A DNA stretch of 64,000 nucleotides, from assembly GCF_042408815.1 (NCBI RefSeq), contig NZ_JBHOQR010000025.1, forward strand, positions 124,001 to 188,000, written 5' to 3'. The notes beneath the pieces are model-generated. The model ran no database searches. It had not been told where the DNA came from and worked only from the letters and a program-made list of their open reading frames with translations. Positions 1 to 8,372 of this stretch are shown here, one piece after another (the first letter of the stretch is position 1; each line of letters starts with the position of its first letter). Made by a program: the position numbers and the translations under genes. Source of the DNA: Thermoflexus sp042408815 (lineage in GTDB: Bacteria > Chloroflexota > Anaerolineae > Thermoflexales > Thermoflexaceae).

Positions 1-1
1 G

Positions 2-157
2 GGACATCCGCTGGAGGGGCCGTGGGAGGCGGGCTGGGTGCTGATCGCCCTGGAGGGGTTTCCGTTGGGCTGGGCCCGCGCCGAGCGAGGGCATCTCAAG
101 AACTGGTATCCCCGACATCTGCGGGCAATCGGATGGTGGGAGGGGGCAGCCCGCTAG
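2..157 (+). CDS. C-terminal fragment of RsmF-type rRNA m5C methyltransferase (partial, 5' end outside window)
   Basis: Reading frame 2 is open from the window edge to a TAG at 155-157. It encodes 51 residues containing ALEGFPLGWARAERG followed by HLKNWYPRHLR. This resembles the small C-terminal RNA-binding module of RsmF/YebU-like 16S rRNA cytosine-C5 methyltransferases, which carries a 'dG(f/y)PLGWgk...LKNhYPkgLR' pattern. The catalytic SAM domain lies upstream, outside the window. The gene is tail-to-tail with the next gene, and both stop codons share the palindrome CTAG. The family call rests on this motif alone. Confidence 0.6.
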   Translation, partial: GHPLEGPWEAGWVLIALEGFPLGWARAERGHLKNWYPRHLRAIGWWEGAAR

Positions 158-2154
158 GGAGATCCCACTTCCTCCACGGAGACCCCGATGGCTTCCAGCC
201 AGGCTTTCAGGGCATGGGCATGATCGGCTCGCACCATCAGGGTATGAGCATCCAGCAGGCGGATCCACGGGGCGAGCTCTGGCTCGTTCCATAGGGCCTC
301 CAGGATCTCTGGACGGTCCATCCGCAGTAGGATGACCGGCTCCCAGCGCGCGCGGGGCGGATGCTCGCTCCACGTCAGGAGGCGGGCCAGCAGCCAAGCC
401 GGCAGAGGGCCGCGGTGAACTAGCTGCAGCCGTTGCAGGATCTGGGGAAGGGTCAGGCCGGCCGCCCGCCCGGCGCGCAGAGAAGCCTCGGTGATTCGAA
501 ACCCTTCCGGAATGCGTTCGGTGAACGGCTCGAGCAGACGCTCCACTCCGGGGTGCGGGAACGGGCCGGTCCAGCGGAGGATCCCCGGAGGCTCGGCGAT
601 CACCTGGTGGCGCAGGTCCTCCGGTCGGAACCTGGTGACCCAGGGGCGGATCCCCTGGAGACGCCACGGGGCTTCCAGATTCGGAAGCGACTCTTCCGTC
701 CACCCGAGGGAATCCCCCAGCGGGCGGAGGCGAGGCCCCCGGGGGAGCGGTTCGCCCATGGTCCGGATCACGGTCACCCGACGGTAGATCCGAATCTGGT
801 GAAACCGCCGGTGCCAGTCCTCCAGGGACCGCCGGACGTTAGAGGGCAGGGGCTCGCCGCTGATCCCTTCCAGAAAGCGGATGATCCGCGGGATGTCCCA
901 TCCCTGCTGAAGTCCGCGGTAGATGGCCTCCCGGGAGATCTGATACACGGATATGGGATCTCCGGGGCTGGGATCCGCAAAGGCCTCCAGCGCGGCGAGG
1001 ATGGATTCCGGCACCGGCTCGAAGACCAGGATGCGGAAATCCGGCTGGACGACCAGGCGACCCCTTTCCTCGGGGAGGGAGACCGGCTCCCCCACGCCCA
1101 GCATCCATGCGCCGAAGGGTGTAAGGCGCACTGCCTCCCATCGGCCGTCTGTATTTCCCCAATCCAGAAGGCCCAGCCAGTGCAGTGGCCACAGGGTGTC
1201 CGTAACCAGCCAGGCCTTCAGCCGGGCGGCCATCTCCCGGCCCGCCGGGGAAAGGGGTTCCGGGAGCCGGGTCGGCCGCTCCGGGAAGATCACGGCGAGC
1301 AGGCGAGGAAGGGGAATCCAGGATCCGGGCTCCTGACGCAGCGCCTGTTCCAGGCGAGCGCGCAGGGAACCCGGAGAGAGCATCCCGTGGTTTGGGAGAT
1401 CCTCGGGTTCTTCACCTTTCCACACGCGGAAGGCGGCCAGGGCCCGATCAAGCGCTCCTTGCTCCCAAAACGGATGCCGCAGATCCAGCATCAGCGTCGC
1501 TCCATGCGTTCGAAGCACGCCCATTCGCTCCAGCAGTTGCTGAAGGAAAGCGAGATAGGTGGATTCCTGAGCGGGCTCCTCCTGTCCCAGCCACCGCTGT
1601 AGTTGCCGCACCCAGCGGATGGGCAGACGTCCTTCACGGGTCAGAGTGATTTCGGGGAACCGTCGCAGGAAGCGGCCGAAGCGTCCCAGATCCCGTCCCA
1701 ACCGCATAGGGGAAGCCGGGATCACTCGGGAAGGTGCCAGCGGCTCAGGAGAGGGAAGCGCTTCGGCCACCTCAACCGGCAGAATGGCCTCCCCTTGGGG
1801 AAGCGGGGAGCGGATGGGGCGGCCAGCAGAGTGCCAGTAGATCAGGCCGGAGGCGGCGAGATGGATTGCGAGGGTTTCGAAAGGGATCCTTGGCGTGCCG
1901 CCACACGTGATCTCATATAAAATCAAAAAGGCCAGAGCTGGCATGGCGCCTCCAGCTCGGCGCAGCCCTTCGATCAGGGCGTGACCCTCTGGCGGGAGTT
2001 GAGCCCAGAGCGCCATAAGGCGATCCCGATCGCCGAGCCGACCCACCAGATCGTCACCGACAACGGGCATCCCCTCCACGGGCCAGCCCTGCCGATGGAG
2101 GATCTCCGCCAGCAGTGCCGGATCATAATGACGCACGACTTCCCATAACCGCAT
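154..2154 (-). CDS. Helicase-associated (XPB/Ssl2-like N-terminal domain) protein
   Basis: A protein of about 666 residues, mostly helical and rich in Leu, Arg and Trp. The segment LVVQPDFRILVFEPVPESI followed by an ISREAIYRGLQQGWDIPRII stretch is typical of the helicase-associated domain (Helicase_C_3/XPB-N-like) found as free-standing proteins in Actinobacteria and Chloroflexota. No Walker A or DEAD box is visible, so it is not itself a helicase. The cellular role of these proteins is unclear; they may assist an XPB-type helicase in DNA repair or transcription. The open frame extends to a TTG at 2160, but the ATG at 2154 is the more likely start. Neither start has a strong ribosome-binding site. 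Confidence 0.6.
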   Translation of the reverse strand: MRLWEVVRHYDPALLAEILHRQGWPVEGMPVVGDDLVGRLGDRDRLMALWAQLPPEGHALIEGLRRAGGAMPALAFLILYEITCGGTPRIPFETLAIHLAASGLIYWHSAGRPIRSPLPQGEAILPVEVAEALPSPEPLAPSRVIPASPMRLGRDLGRFGRFLRRFPEITLTREGRLPIRWVRQLQRWLGQEEPAQESTYLAFLQQLLERMGVLRTHGATLMLDLRHPFWEQGALDRALAAFRVWKGEEPEDLPNHGMLSPGSLRARLEQALRQEPGSWIPLPRLLAVIFPERPTRLPEPLSPAGREMAARLKAWLVTDTLWPLHWLGLLDWGNTDGRWEAVRLTPFGAWMLGVGEPVSLPEERGRLVVQPDFRILVFEPVPESILAALEAFADPSPGDPISVYQISREAIYRGLQQGWDIPRIIRFLEGISGEPLPSNVRRSLEDWHRRFHQIRIYRRVTVIRTMGEPLPRGPRLRPLGDSLGWTEESLPNLEAPWRLQGIRPWVTRFRPEDLRHQVIAEPPGILRWTGPFPHPGVERLLEPFTERIPEGFRITEASLRAGRAAGLTLPQILQRLQLVHRGPLPAWLLARLLTWSEHPPRARWEPVILLRMDRPEILEALWNEPELAPWIRLLDAHTLMVRADHAHALKAWLEAIGVSVEEVGSP

Positions 2155-2215
2155 GGCCAAAACCCTGTCCCTCCCCCCAGGGCCCGCGGGCGGGCGCGGG
2201 GGGCGATGACCAAAG

Positions 2216-2249
2216 TAAGGTCAGGGAACCTTAACGATAGCGGTATGAT
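2216..2249 (+). promoter_or_regulatory. Candidate promoter/operator of the kinase operon
   Basis: An inverted repeat, TAAGGT-N6-ACCTTA (2216-2233), lies just upstream of a TATGAT -10-like hexamer (2244-2249), about 48 bp before the kinase start. No good -35 box is seen, which would fit an activator- or repressor-controlled promoter. Motif evidence only. Confidence 0.3.
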
Positions 2250-2296
2250 CAAAGGAAACTCGATGGAATGCAGGACTCCGGGAAGAGGCGAACCTT

Positions 2297-4159
2297 ATGG
2301 AAACCCAGCGGCTGGGTCCCATACAAACCCCTTCCCTTCTGAGAGCGGGCGAGGTCCTGCAGGGACGATACCGCATTGAACGGGTGCTCGGCACAGGAGG
2401 GATGAGCACCGTCTATCTGGCCCTGGATCTTCGCTTCTCCCCGGTGCGCCGTCTCTGTGCGATCAAAGAGATGATCAGCCACATCCCAGATCCCCGGATG
2501 CGGGCGCTGGCGCAGCAGAGCTTTGAGCGGGAAGCGGCCCTCCTGGCCACCCTCAGCCATCCCGCCATCCCCAAGATTTACGATTACTTTGTAGAAGGCG
2601 AGCGCAGCTACCTCGTCATGGAGTATATCCCAGGACAGGATCTGGAGACCCTCCTGCGGCACACGGAGGGGATGCTGCCGGTGGAGGATGTGGTGAACTG
2701 GGCGCTCCAGATCTGCGATGTGCTCCACTATCTTCATTCCCAGCAGCCGCCCATCATCTTCCGGGATCTCAAGCCCTCCAACATTATGGTGGATTCCTAT
2801 GGGCGGGTGTTCCTGGTGGATTTCGGGATCGCCAAGGTGTTCCAGGTCGGGCAGCGGGGGACAATGATTGGGACAGAGGGCTATAGTCCGCCGGAGCAAT
2901 ATCGGGGCGTGGCCGATCCCCGCACGGACATCTATGCCCTGGGGGCCACCTTGCATCACCTGCTGACGCGTCAGGATCCGCGCCTGGAGCCCCCGTTCTC
3001 TTTCCACGAGCGCCCGATTCGTCGGATCAACCCGGCGGTCCCGGAGGCCATCGCCCAGGTGGTCATGCGTGCCCTGGAATACGATCCGGAGCGCCGGTTC
3101 CAATCGGCCCTGGAGATGAAACAGGCATTGCTGGCGGCGATGGGGATGCGGACGTCTGCGCATTCCATGGCCCCTCGGGCAGTTCCATCCAGGAGCGCGC
3201 CGTATCGGGTGAAGTGGACCTTCGTCTGTGAGGATGAGATCCGTTCCCGCCCGGTGGTCGCGGGGGGGATCGTCTTCGTGACCTCTTATGATCACAACGT
3301 ATATGCCATCTCGGCGGAGGATGGAAGGCTCCTCTGGAAGTTCGCGACGGAGGGCGGCATCGGCGGCGCTGTGGCGGTCGCCTCCGATCGGGTGGTGGTG
3401 GGCTCGCTGGACCACCGGCTCTACGCCCTGCGCGCGAAGGATGGTGAGCTTCTATGGGCGCTGGAGCTGGGCGGGCCGATCTATACGACGCCGCGGATCG
3501 CCGCCGGCCTGGCCTTCCTGGGCGCCGATGATGGAATTTTCTACGCGGTGGATCTGGATAGCGGCCGGGTGGTCTGGAAGACGACCTGGAGCGCCCCGAT
3601 CCGGTCATCGGCTGGTCTGTATGGGGAGACGCTGGTGATCGGCAGCGAGGATGGCGGGGTGTATGCCCTGGATCTCCAGGGTCGTCTTCGTTGGCAGTTC
3701 GTGGCCCGTCGGGGGGTAACCGCCTCGCCCTGGGTGGACGAAGAGCTGGTCGTGGTAGGATCGTGGGACTGGCACGTGTATGCACTGGATGCCCGGACCG
3801 GATGGGCGATCTGGCGATTCCGAACCGGGAAGCCGGTGCTTTCCTCCCCCGTGGTCTCGGAAGGCGTGATCTATGTGGGATCGGCGGATGGCTTTCTCTA
3901 TGCCTTGAATGCCCGGACGGGGAATCCGGTCTGGCGATTCCAGACCGGTGGGCAGGTCAATGCTCCTCCCTTGGTGCGGGAAGGCCGGGTCATCGTGGGA
4001 GCAACCGATGGCTGCCTGTATGGGATGGATGCGCGCAACGGGAAGGCCCTCTGGTCCTTCCAGACCGGCGGTCCGATCGTCTCCGCCCCGGAGTGGTGGG
4101 AGGGGATTCTCTTTGTCACTTCCATGGACTATCGAGTTTACGCGTTAAGTCTTGATTAA
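2297..4159 (+). CDS. Serine/threonine protein kinase with C-terminal PQQ-type beta-propeller
   Basis: A 620-residue Hanks-type kinase, first gene of a regulatory operon. The kinase domain is at about residues 24-280: glycine loop GTGGMSTV (32-39), ATP-anchoring Lys57 in AIKEM, alpha-C Glu79, catalytic loop FRDLKPSN with Asp157, metal-binding DFG (175-177) and SPPEQY. The usual His of HRD is Phe155. Residues from about 305 hold eight Trp-centred repeats (LLWKF, VVWKT, AIWRF, PVWRF, ALWSF and similar), a PQQ-like propeller. No transmembrane helix separates the two parts, so kinase and putative sensor propeller are both predicted cytoplasmic. The PP2C phosphatase encoded next is its natural antagonist. 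The start is an ATG preceded by GGAAGAGG. Confidence 0.9.
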   Translation: METQRLGPIQTPSLLRAGEVLQGRYRIERVLGTGGMSTVYLALDLRFSPVRRLCAIKEMISHIPDPRMRALAQQSFEREAALLATLSHPAIPKIYDYFVEGERSYLVMEYIPGQDLETLLRHTEGMLPVEDVVNWALQICDVLHYLHSQQPPIIFRDLKPSNIMVDSYGRVFLVDFGIAKVFQVGQRGTMIGTEGYSPPEQYRGVADPRTDIYALGATLHHLLTRQDPRLEPPFSFHERPIRRINPAVPEAIAQVVMRALEYDPERRFQSALEMKQALLAAMGMRTSAHSMAPRAVPSRSAPYRVKWTFVCEDEIRSRPVVAGGIVFVTSYDHNVYAISAEDGRLLWKFATEGGIGGAVAVASDRVVVGSLDHRLYALRAKDGELLWALELGGPIYTTPRIAAGLAFLGADDGIFYAVDLDSGRVVWKTTWSAPIRSSAGLYGETLVIGSEDGGVYALDLQGRLRWQFVARRGVTASPWVDEELVVVGSWDWHVYALDARTGWAIWRFRTGKPVLSSPVVSEGVIYVGSADGFLYALNARTGNPVWRFQTGGQVNAPPLVREGRVIVGATDGCLYGMDARNGKALWSFQTGGPIVSAPEWWEGILFVTSMDYRVYALSLD

Positions 4160-4250
4160 GCAGCCCCACCCTGTTCGGGGAGTAAGCATCGGTCCGCGAT
4201 TCCTTCATGGGATGAGGTAAACCCTCGCCGGATAGGAGAAGGGCCAAGGC

Positions 4251-5177
4251 ATGAAATGGCTCAAGCGCCTTTTCCAGCGATCAGAAGTCAGGGAGGTCGA
4301 TCGATCAGCGCCTGCGGGGATTCCGGCGAACCGGTCCGACTCGGAGCGGCGGGCTTCCATCCCGCCGGCGGGGGAACCGAGGGGAGGAACCCTGCCGCTT
4401 CCCCCCATGCCCGTCCAACGAGCCGGGGGGTTCCGTCTTGGCTGGGCTACGGATCCAGGCCTGGTTCGGCCCAGCAATGAGGATGCGATTCTGATCATGC
4501 ACCTCGGTTACCAGGGCTCCCGGGAGCTGTTGCCCCTGGGTCTGTTCCTGGTCGCGGATGGGATGGGAGGGCATCGGGGGGGCGAACAGGCCAGCGATCT
4601 GGCTGTCCGGGAGATCGCCCGTTATCTGACCACCCGCCTTCTGATCCCTCATCTGGCCCATCGGGGCCCGGACCTTCCGGTTAAAGAGTTGCTGGAGGAG
4701 GCCTTGCAGGCCGCCAACGCCCAGATCCTCCAGGCGGTGCCGGGAGGCGGGACAACAGTGGTGGGAGCGCTGGTGATCGGAGAGAGCGTGCATCTGATCC
4801 ATGTGGGAGACAGCCGCGCATATCTGGTCTGGCCGGATCGGCTGGAACAGCTCACGGAGGATCATTCCCTGGTCCAGCGGATGATCTCGTTGAAAGAGCT
4901 GAGCGAGGAGGAGGCCGCAGGGGTTCCGCGAAACGTCCTCTATCAGGCGCTGGGGCATCCCAGCCGATTGAATCCGGGCTATCGCCGCGTTTCCCTTCCC
5001 CAGGATGCGTGGTTGATGCTGTGCACGGACGGATTGTGGGGGGAGGTGCCGGAGGACCGGATCCTGCAGGTCATCTGGGAAAGCGCCTCCCCGCATGAGG
5101 CATGCTACCGGCTGGTTCAGGAAGCGAAGGCCGCGGGCGGCCACGATAACATCTCTGTGATCCTGATCGGGCGATGA
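4251..5177 (+). CDS. PP2C-family protein phosphatase
   Basis: A 308-residue metal-dependent Ser/Thr phosphatase that would reverse phosphorylation by the upstream kinase. Signature motifs are in order: RPSNEDA (74-80), VADGMGGHRGGE with metal ligand Asp103, GGTTVVGAL, HVGDSRAYL, LTEDHSLV, CTDGLWGEV and GGHDNIS near the C-terminus. A low-complexity basic and Pro-rich extension of about 60 residues precedes the domain. The stop overlaps the next start as ATGA (5174-5177), showing translational coupling with the J-domain/VWA gene. A ribosome-binding site AGGAGAAGGG precedes the ATG. Confidence 0.92.
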   Translation: MKWLKRLFQRSEVREVDRSAPAGIPANRSDSERRASIPPAGEPRGGTLPLPPMPVQRAGGFRLGWATDPGLVRPSNEDAILIMHLGYQGSRELLPLGLFLVADGMGGHRGGEQASDLAVREIARYLTTRLLIPHLAHRGPDLPVKELLEEALQAANAQILQAVPGGGTTVVGALVIGESVHLIHVGDSRAYLVWPDRLEQLTEDHSLVQRMISLKELSEEEAAGVPRNVLYQALGHPSRLNPGYRRVSLPQDAWLMLCTDGLWGEVPEDRILQVIWESASPHEACYRLVQEAKAAGGHDNISVILIGR

Positions 5178-6664
5178 GTGTTCACGACGAGTTCGTGGAC
5201 TACTACGCGATCTTAGGCATCTCCCCCTCTGCGAGTGTGGAGGAGATCAAAAAAGCATACCGGGCGCTGGTGCGGAAGGTCCACCCGGACGTGCGGCCTG
5301 AGGTGGGGACCTCTCTGTTGTTCCGCCTGATCCACGAGGCATATTCCGTGCTATCGGATCCGGAGCAGCGGGCGGAATATGACCGGCGCTGGCAGGCGCG
5401 TTGGGGAAGCCGGGGAGCATTCCTCCGGTTCCGCCTTCTGTTGAGTCGTCCTTCTCTGCCTGTCCTCTCCACCGCGCAGATTCTCTATGCGCTGCTTACG
5501 ATAGAGCCCTCTCGGCCTCATCCGATGGCCCGCCAGCCGCTTCATCTCTGTCTGGTGATCGATCGTAGCAATTCGATGAGAGGGGAGCGGCTGGAGCAAG
5601 TGAAGGCCGCCGCGCTGGAACTGGCCAGCCAGCTGGGGCCTGATGACCGCCTGGCGGTGGTGGCCTTTCACAATCGGGCAGAGGTGATCTGGCCCTTGAG
5701 CCCAGGGGGGGAGCGTCACCGGCTTTCGATGCGGCTGGAAACGCTGAGGGCGGAAGGAGGAACGGAGATTTACCAGGGACTTCTCCTGGGGTTCCAGGAG
5801 CTTTTCCGCGCCCGCCAGGCGGGTGTCCATTCCCACCTGATCCTCCTCACGGATGGCCGGACCTACGGGGATGAGGACCGATGCCGGACCCTCGCGGATC
5901 AGGCGCGGGAGGTTGGGATCGGCATCAGTGCCTTTGGGATCGGGGAGGACTGGAACGACGCCCTGCTGGATGAGATCGCCGCCCGCAGTGGGGGGGTCTC
6001 GGGTTACATTGCCTCGCCGGGAGAGATCCGCCGGCGCTTTCTGGAGCATCTCTCGGGATTACGGAATCGTTACGCGGAGGACGTGCGGCTGATGGTGGAG
6101 CCCGCAGAGGGCGTGCTGGTGACTGCCCTGTACCAGGTCACGCCGGAGCTTCGGGTCCCGCCGCGGGAGGATTCCTGTTGGTATCTGGGGGCGTTGCATG
6201 CTTCCCGTCCGATTCAAGCGTTGATCGAGTTCACCCTCCCGCCGCTGGAGCCGGGTTTCCTGGAGGTGGCTCGGCTGAGGGCCCAGGTTCGCATTCCGGG
6301 GAACCCGCCACACCTCGATGAGGCCGAGTTGTTCATTCAGGCCCATGCTCTCCCCGAGGAGCCGCTGATTCCCTCGCCGCCCGAGCCGGTGCTGGAAGCC
6401 TTATCTCGCGTAGTGATCTATCAGATGCAGGAGCAGGCCTGGGTCGATGTTCAGGCTGGGAGATGGGTGGAAGGTGCCCATAAGCTTCAACAAGTGGGCA
6501 CCCGTTTGCTCGAACTGGGGGCGAAGGACTTGGCGCGGGAAGCGCTGGTGGCGGCCACCCGCCTGCTGCAGGGCCCCTCCGTTTCCAGAAGCCGGCAGCT
6601 GGCCTTAAAATACGGGACGCGGATGCTGATGCTTCCGCCGCCCGAGCCGGGAGGGACGCCATGA
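5174..6664 (+). CDS. J-domain/von Willebrand factor A fusion protein
   Basis: A 496-residue protein with an unusual architecture. Residues 9-70 form a DnaJ J domain with the essential HPD tripeptide (37-39), the element that stimulates DnaK ATPase. Residues about 122-300 form a VWA domain with an intact MIDAS: DRSNS (130-134), the Thr of GGTEIYQG and the Asp of LTDGRTYGDE. The C-terminal region resembles the beta and helical tail of BatA/TerF-like VWA proteins. No signal peptide or transmembrane segment is seen, so it is probably cytoplasmic. It overlaps both neighbours by ATGA, placing it firmly in the kinase/phosphatase/FHA operon. One inference is that it recruits DnaK to a metal-dependent complex controlled by phosphorylation. 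Confidence 0.88.
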   Translation: MSVHDEFVDYYAILGISPSASVEEIKKAYRALVRKVHPDVRPEVGTSLLFRLIHEAYSVLSDPEQRAEYDRRWQARWGSRGAFLRFRLLLSRPSLPVLSTAQILYALLTIEPSRPHPMARQPLHLCLVIDRSNSMRGERLEQVKAAALELASQLGPDDRLAVVAFHNRAEVIWPLSPGGERHRLSMRLETLRAEGGTEIYQGLLLGFQELFRARQAGVHSHLILLTDGRTYGDEDRCRTLADQAREVGIGISAFGIGEDWNDALLDEIAARSGGVSGYIASPGEIRRRFLEHLSGLRNRYAEDVRLMVEPAEGVLVTALYQVTPELRVPPREDSCWYLGALHASRPIQALIEFTLPPLEPGFLEVARLRAQVRIPGNPPHLDEAELFIQAHALPEEPLIPSPPEPVLEALSRVVIYQMQEQAWVDVQAGRWVEGAHKLQQVGTRLLELGAKDLAREALVAATRLLQGPSVSRSRQLALKYGTRMLMLPPPEPGGTP

Positions 6665-7158
6665 TCGAATGTCCACTATGTGGCCGGAAATATCCCGTCG
6701 GCGCGCTGTTCTGCTCGGAATGCGGGGTCTATCTGCTCACCGGTGGGCCGTTGCGCACCGAGCCGCTCCCGGAGGGCGTGTCCCTTCCAGCGGAATGGCC
6801 GGCTGAATCCCCTTCAGCGGGGGATGTCGGTCCGCAGCGCCTGGTGCTTCAGGTGCTAAGTTCCGGTCGCCGCGTGGTGCTCCGTCCCGATCAGGAGGTC
6901 CTGGTGGGGCGGCTGGATGTGGGCCGGGGGATCTTCCCCCAGGTGGATCTGACGCCCGATGGGGGGCTGGAGGGTGGGGTTTCCCGACGTCACGCGCGTA
7001 TCTTTTTTCAGGGCGACCGGTTCTATATCGAGGATCTGGGGAGCACGAATGGGACATATCTAAATGGGAGCCGATTGGAGCCCTACACCCCCCATCCGCT
7101 GGGGGATGGGGACGAGCTGCGTTTGGGGCAGATCCTCATCCGGGTGGGATTCCTGTAG
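6661..7158 (+). CDS. Zinc-ribbon/FHA domain protein
   Basis: A 165-residue protein. An N-terminal zinc ribbon uses Cys4, Cys7, Cys18 and Cys21 (CPLC...CSEC). The C-terminal half is a forkhead-associated domain with the phosphothreonine-binding hallmarks: GRLDVGRG, SRRHARI and STNGTYLNG. FHA domains bind phosphothreonine peptides, so this protein probably reads targets of the kinase encoded at the start of the operon. It overlaps the J/VWA stop by ATGA. Zinc-ribbon/FHA proteins of this size are common beside Ser/Thr kinases in Chloroflexota and Actinobacteria. Confidence 0.88.
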   Translation: MIECPLCGRKYPVGALFCSECGVYLLTGGPLRTEPLPEGVSLPAEWPAESPSAGDVGPQRLVLQVLSSGRRVVLRPDQEVLVGRLDVGRGIFPQVDLTPDGGLEGGVSRRHARIFFQGDRFYIEDLGSTNGTYLNGSRLEPYTPHPLGDGDELRLGQILIRVGFL

Positions 7159-7228
7159 CCCCGCCATGGCGGATCGTTCGCGGAGCGGGGGGAACACCAG
7201 CCTGGTATGGTTGGGAGAGGAGCATGCG

Positions 7229-7474
7229 ATGGGGTATACAATCCTGATCCATCTGGTCAACTCGGATCCGATTCTGGCGGAGGTCGAGCGGCTACCGGAG
7301 CCTCAGGATCAGGTCCTGATCTGCACCAACGTCCGTCTCCGGGATGGGAAGGAGGTGCATTACATTGATCCGGAGGCCGTACAGGTGATCATCCCATGGC
7401 ATCGGATCTCCTTTGTGGAAGTCCTGAGCTCGCGCGAAGAGGTTGAGATCATCAGCTTCGTGCGGGAGCGTTGA
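7229..7474 (+). CDS. Conserved-looking 81-residue protein of unknown function
   Basis: I do not recognise a family. The start is the ATG at 7229, preceded by GGGAGAGGAGC; longer frames begin inside the FHA gene and are not favoured. The protein begins MGYTILIHLVNSDPI and alternates short beta-type segments with charged turns (VLICTNVRLRDGKEVHYI, PWHRISFVEVL), suggesting a small all-beta fold. No cysteine cluster, signal or membrane helix is present. It lies between the FHA gene and the response regulator, whose start is 1 nt beyond its stop, so it is very likely co-expressed with both. Confidence 0.7.
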   Translation: MGYTILIHLVNSDPILAEVERLPEPQDQVLICTNVRLRDGKEVHYIDPEAVQVIIPWHRISFVEVLSSREEVEIISFVRER

Positions 7475-7475
7475 G

Positions 7476-8249
7476 ATGGCGCCTGTTCCTATCCGGTCCG
7501 AGACGTCGGAGCGCCGGCGGATCCTGATCGTGGATGACGAGGCGCGGGTGCGGCAGTTCATCCGCCTGAACTTAGAACTGGAAGGCTTCGAGGTCTTCGA
7601 GGCCTCCAATGGCCTGGAGGCCTTGGAAAAGGTCAAGGAGTTGCTCCCGGACCTGGTGATCCTGGACGTGATGATGCCGGAGCTGGATGGCTTTGAGACC
7701 CTGGCCATGATCCGGGAGGTGAGCACGGTCCCGGTGATTATGCTCACCGTTCGGGCGGATGAAGCGGACAAGGTGCGAGGGCTGGAGCTGGGGGCGGATG
7801 ATTACGTGACCAAACCCTTTTCCCCCCGTGAACTGGTGAGCCGGATCCGGGCGGTCCTGCGGCGGGTGGATACCCCGGCCACGGCCGGGGGAGCGATTCG
7901 GATCGATGATTACCTGACCATCGATTTCAACCGCCGGGTGGTCATCGCCGGGGGAAGGGAGATCAAGCTGCGGCCGACGGAGTGGCGGCTGCTGTATCAC
8001 CTGGTGAATAACGCGGGCCGGACGCTGACCCATGAGAGCTTGCTGGCCAAGGTGTGGGGCTACGAATACCGGGATGAAACCCATTACCTCCGACTGTATA
8101 TCAACTATCTCCGTCAGAAGATCGAGCCGGACCCCTCGCAGCCGCGCTACATCCTGACCGAGCGAGGGGTGGGATACCGGTTTGTGGATTTCCGGGGTGG
8201 GGAGCTGGAGCGGCTCAAGCAGCGGGCGGCGGAGCGTTCCGGGGCTTAA
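7476..8249 (+). CDS. OmpR/PhoB-family response regulator
   Basis: A 257-residue two-domain transcription factor. The receiver domain has acidic residues Asp20-Asp21, phosphoacceptor Asp64 (LDVMMPELDG), Thr91 and Lys113 (TKPFSP). The C-terminal winged-helix DNA-binding domain contains LRPTEWRLLYHLVNN, the recognition region and ERGVGYRF. The ATG at 7476 begins 1 nt after the previous stop; longer frames would overlap that gene. No sensor histidine kinase is adjacent, so its partner is elsewhere or it is an orphan. Its place at the end of the Ser/Thr kinase operon raises the possibility of cross-control by that kinase, which is inference. Confidence 0.92.
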   Translation: MAPVPIRSETSERRRILIVDDEARVRQFIRLNLELEGFEVFEASNGLEALEKVKELLPDLVILDVMMPELDGFETLAMIREVSTVPVIMLTVRADEADKVRGLELGADDYVTKPFSPRELVSRIRAVLRRVDTPATAGGAIRIDDYLTIDFNRRVVIAGGREIKLRPTEWRLLYHLVNNAGRTLTHESLLAKVWGYEYRDETHYLRLYINYLRQKIEPDPSQPRYILTERGVGYRFVDFRGGELERLKQRAAERSGA

Positions 8250-8278
8250 CAATGAGGTTCACGCGGCGAACGGTGTGT

Positions 8279-8284
8279 TATAAT
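8279..8284 (+). promoter_or_regulatory. -10 element of the tRNA operon promoter
   Basis: A perfect TATAAT lies 7 bp before the 5' end of tRNA-Pro, in an AT-rich patch after the response-regulator stop. A -35 box is unclear (AGGTTC at 17 bp). The position puts the transcript start almost at the mature 5' end of the tRNA. Confidence 0.55.
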
Positions 8285-8291
8285 TAAATTG

Positions 8292-8366
8292 CGGGGCGTG
8301 GCGCAGCCAGGTTAGCGCACCACGTTTGGGACGTGGGGGTCGTCGGTTCGAATCCGACCGCCCCGA
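8292..8366 (+). tRNA. tRNA-Pro (anticodon TGG)
   Basis: A full cloverleaf is readable. The acceptor stem CGGGGCG pairs with CGCCCCG, the discriminator is A8366, the anticodon stem CCACG pairs with CGTGG, and the loop TTTGGGA gives anticodon TGG. The T-arm contains GGTTCGAATCC. CCA is not encoded. It is the first of three clustered tRNAs. Confidence 0.95.
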
Positions 8367-8372
8367 CTGCAT

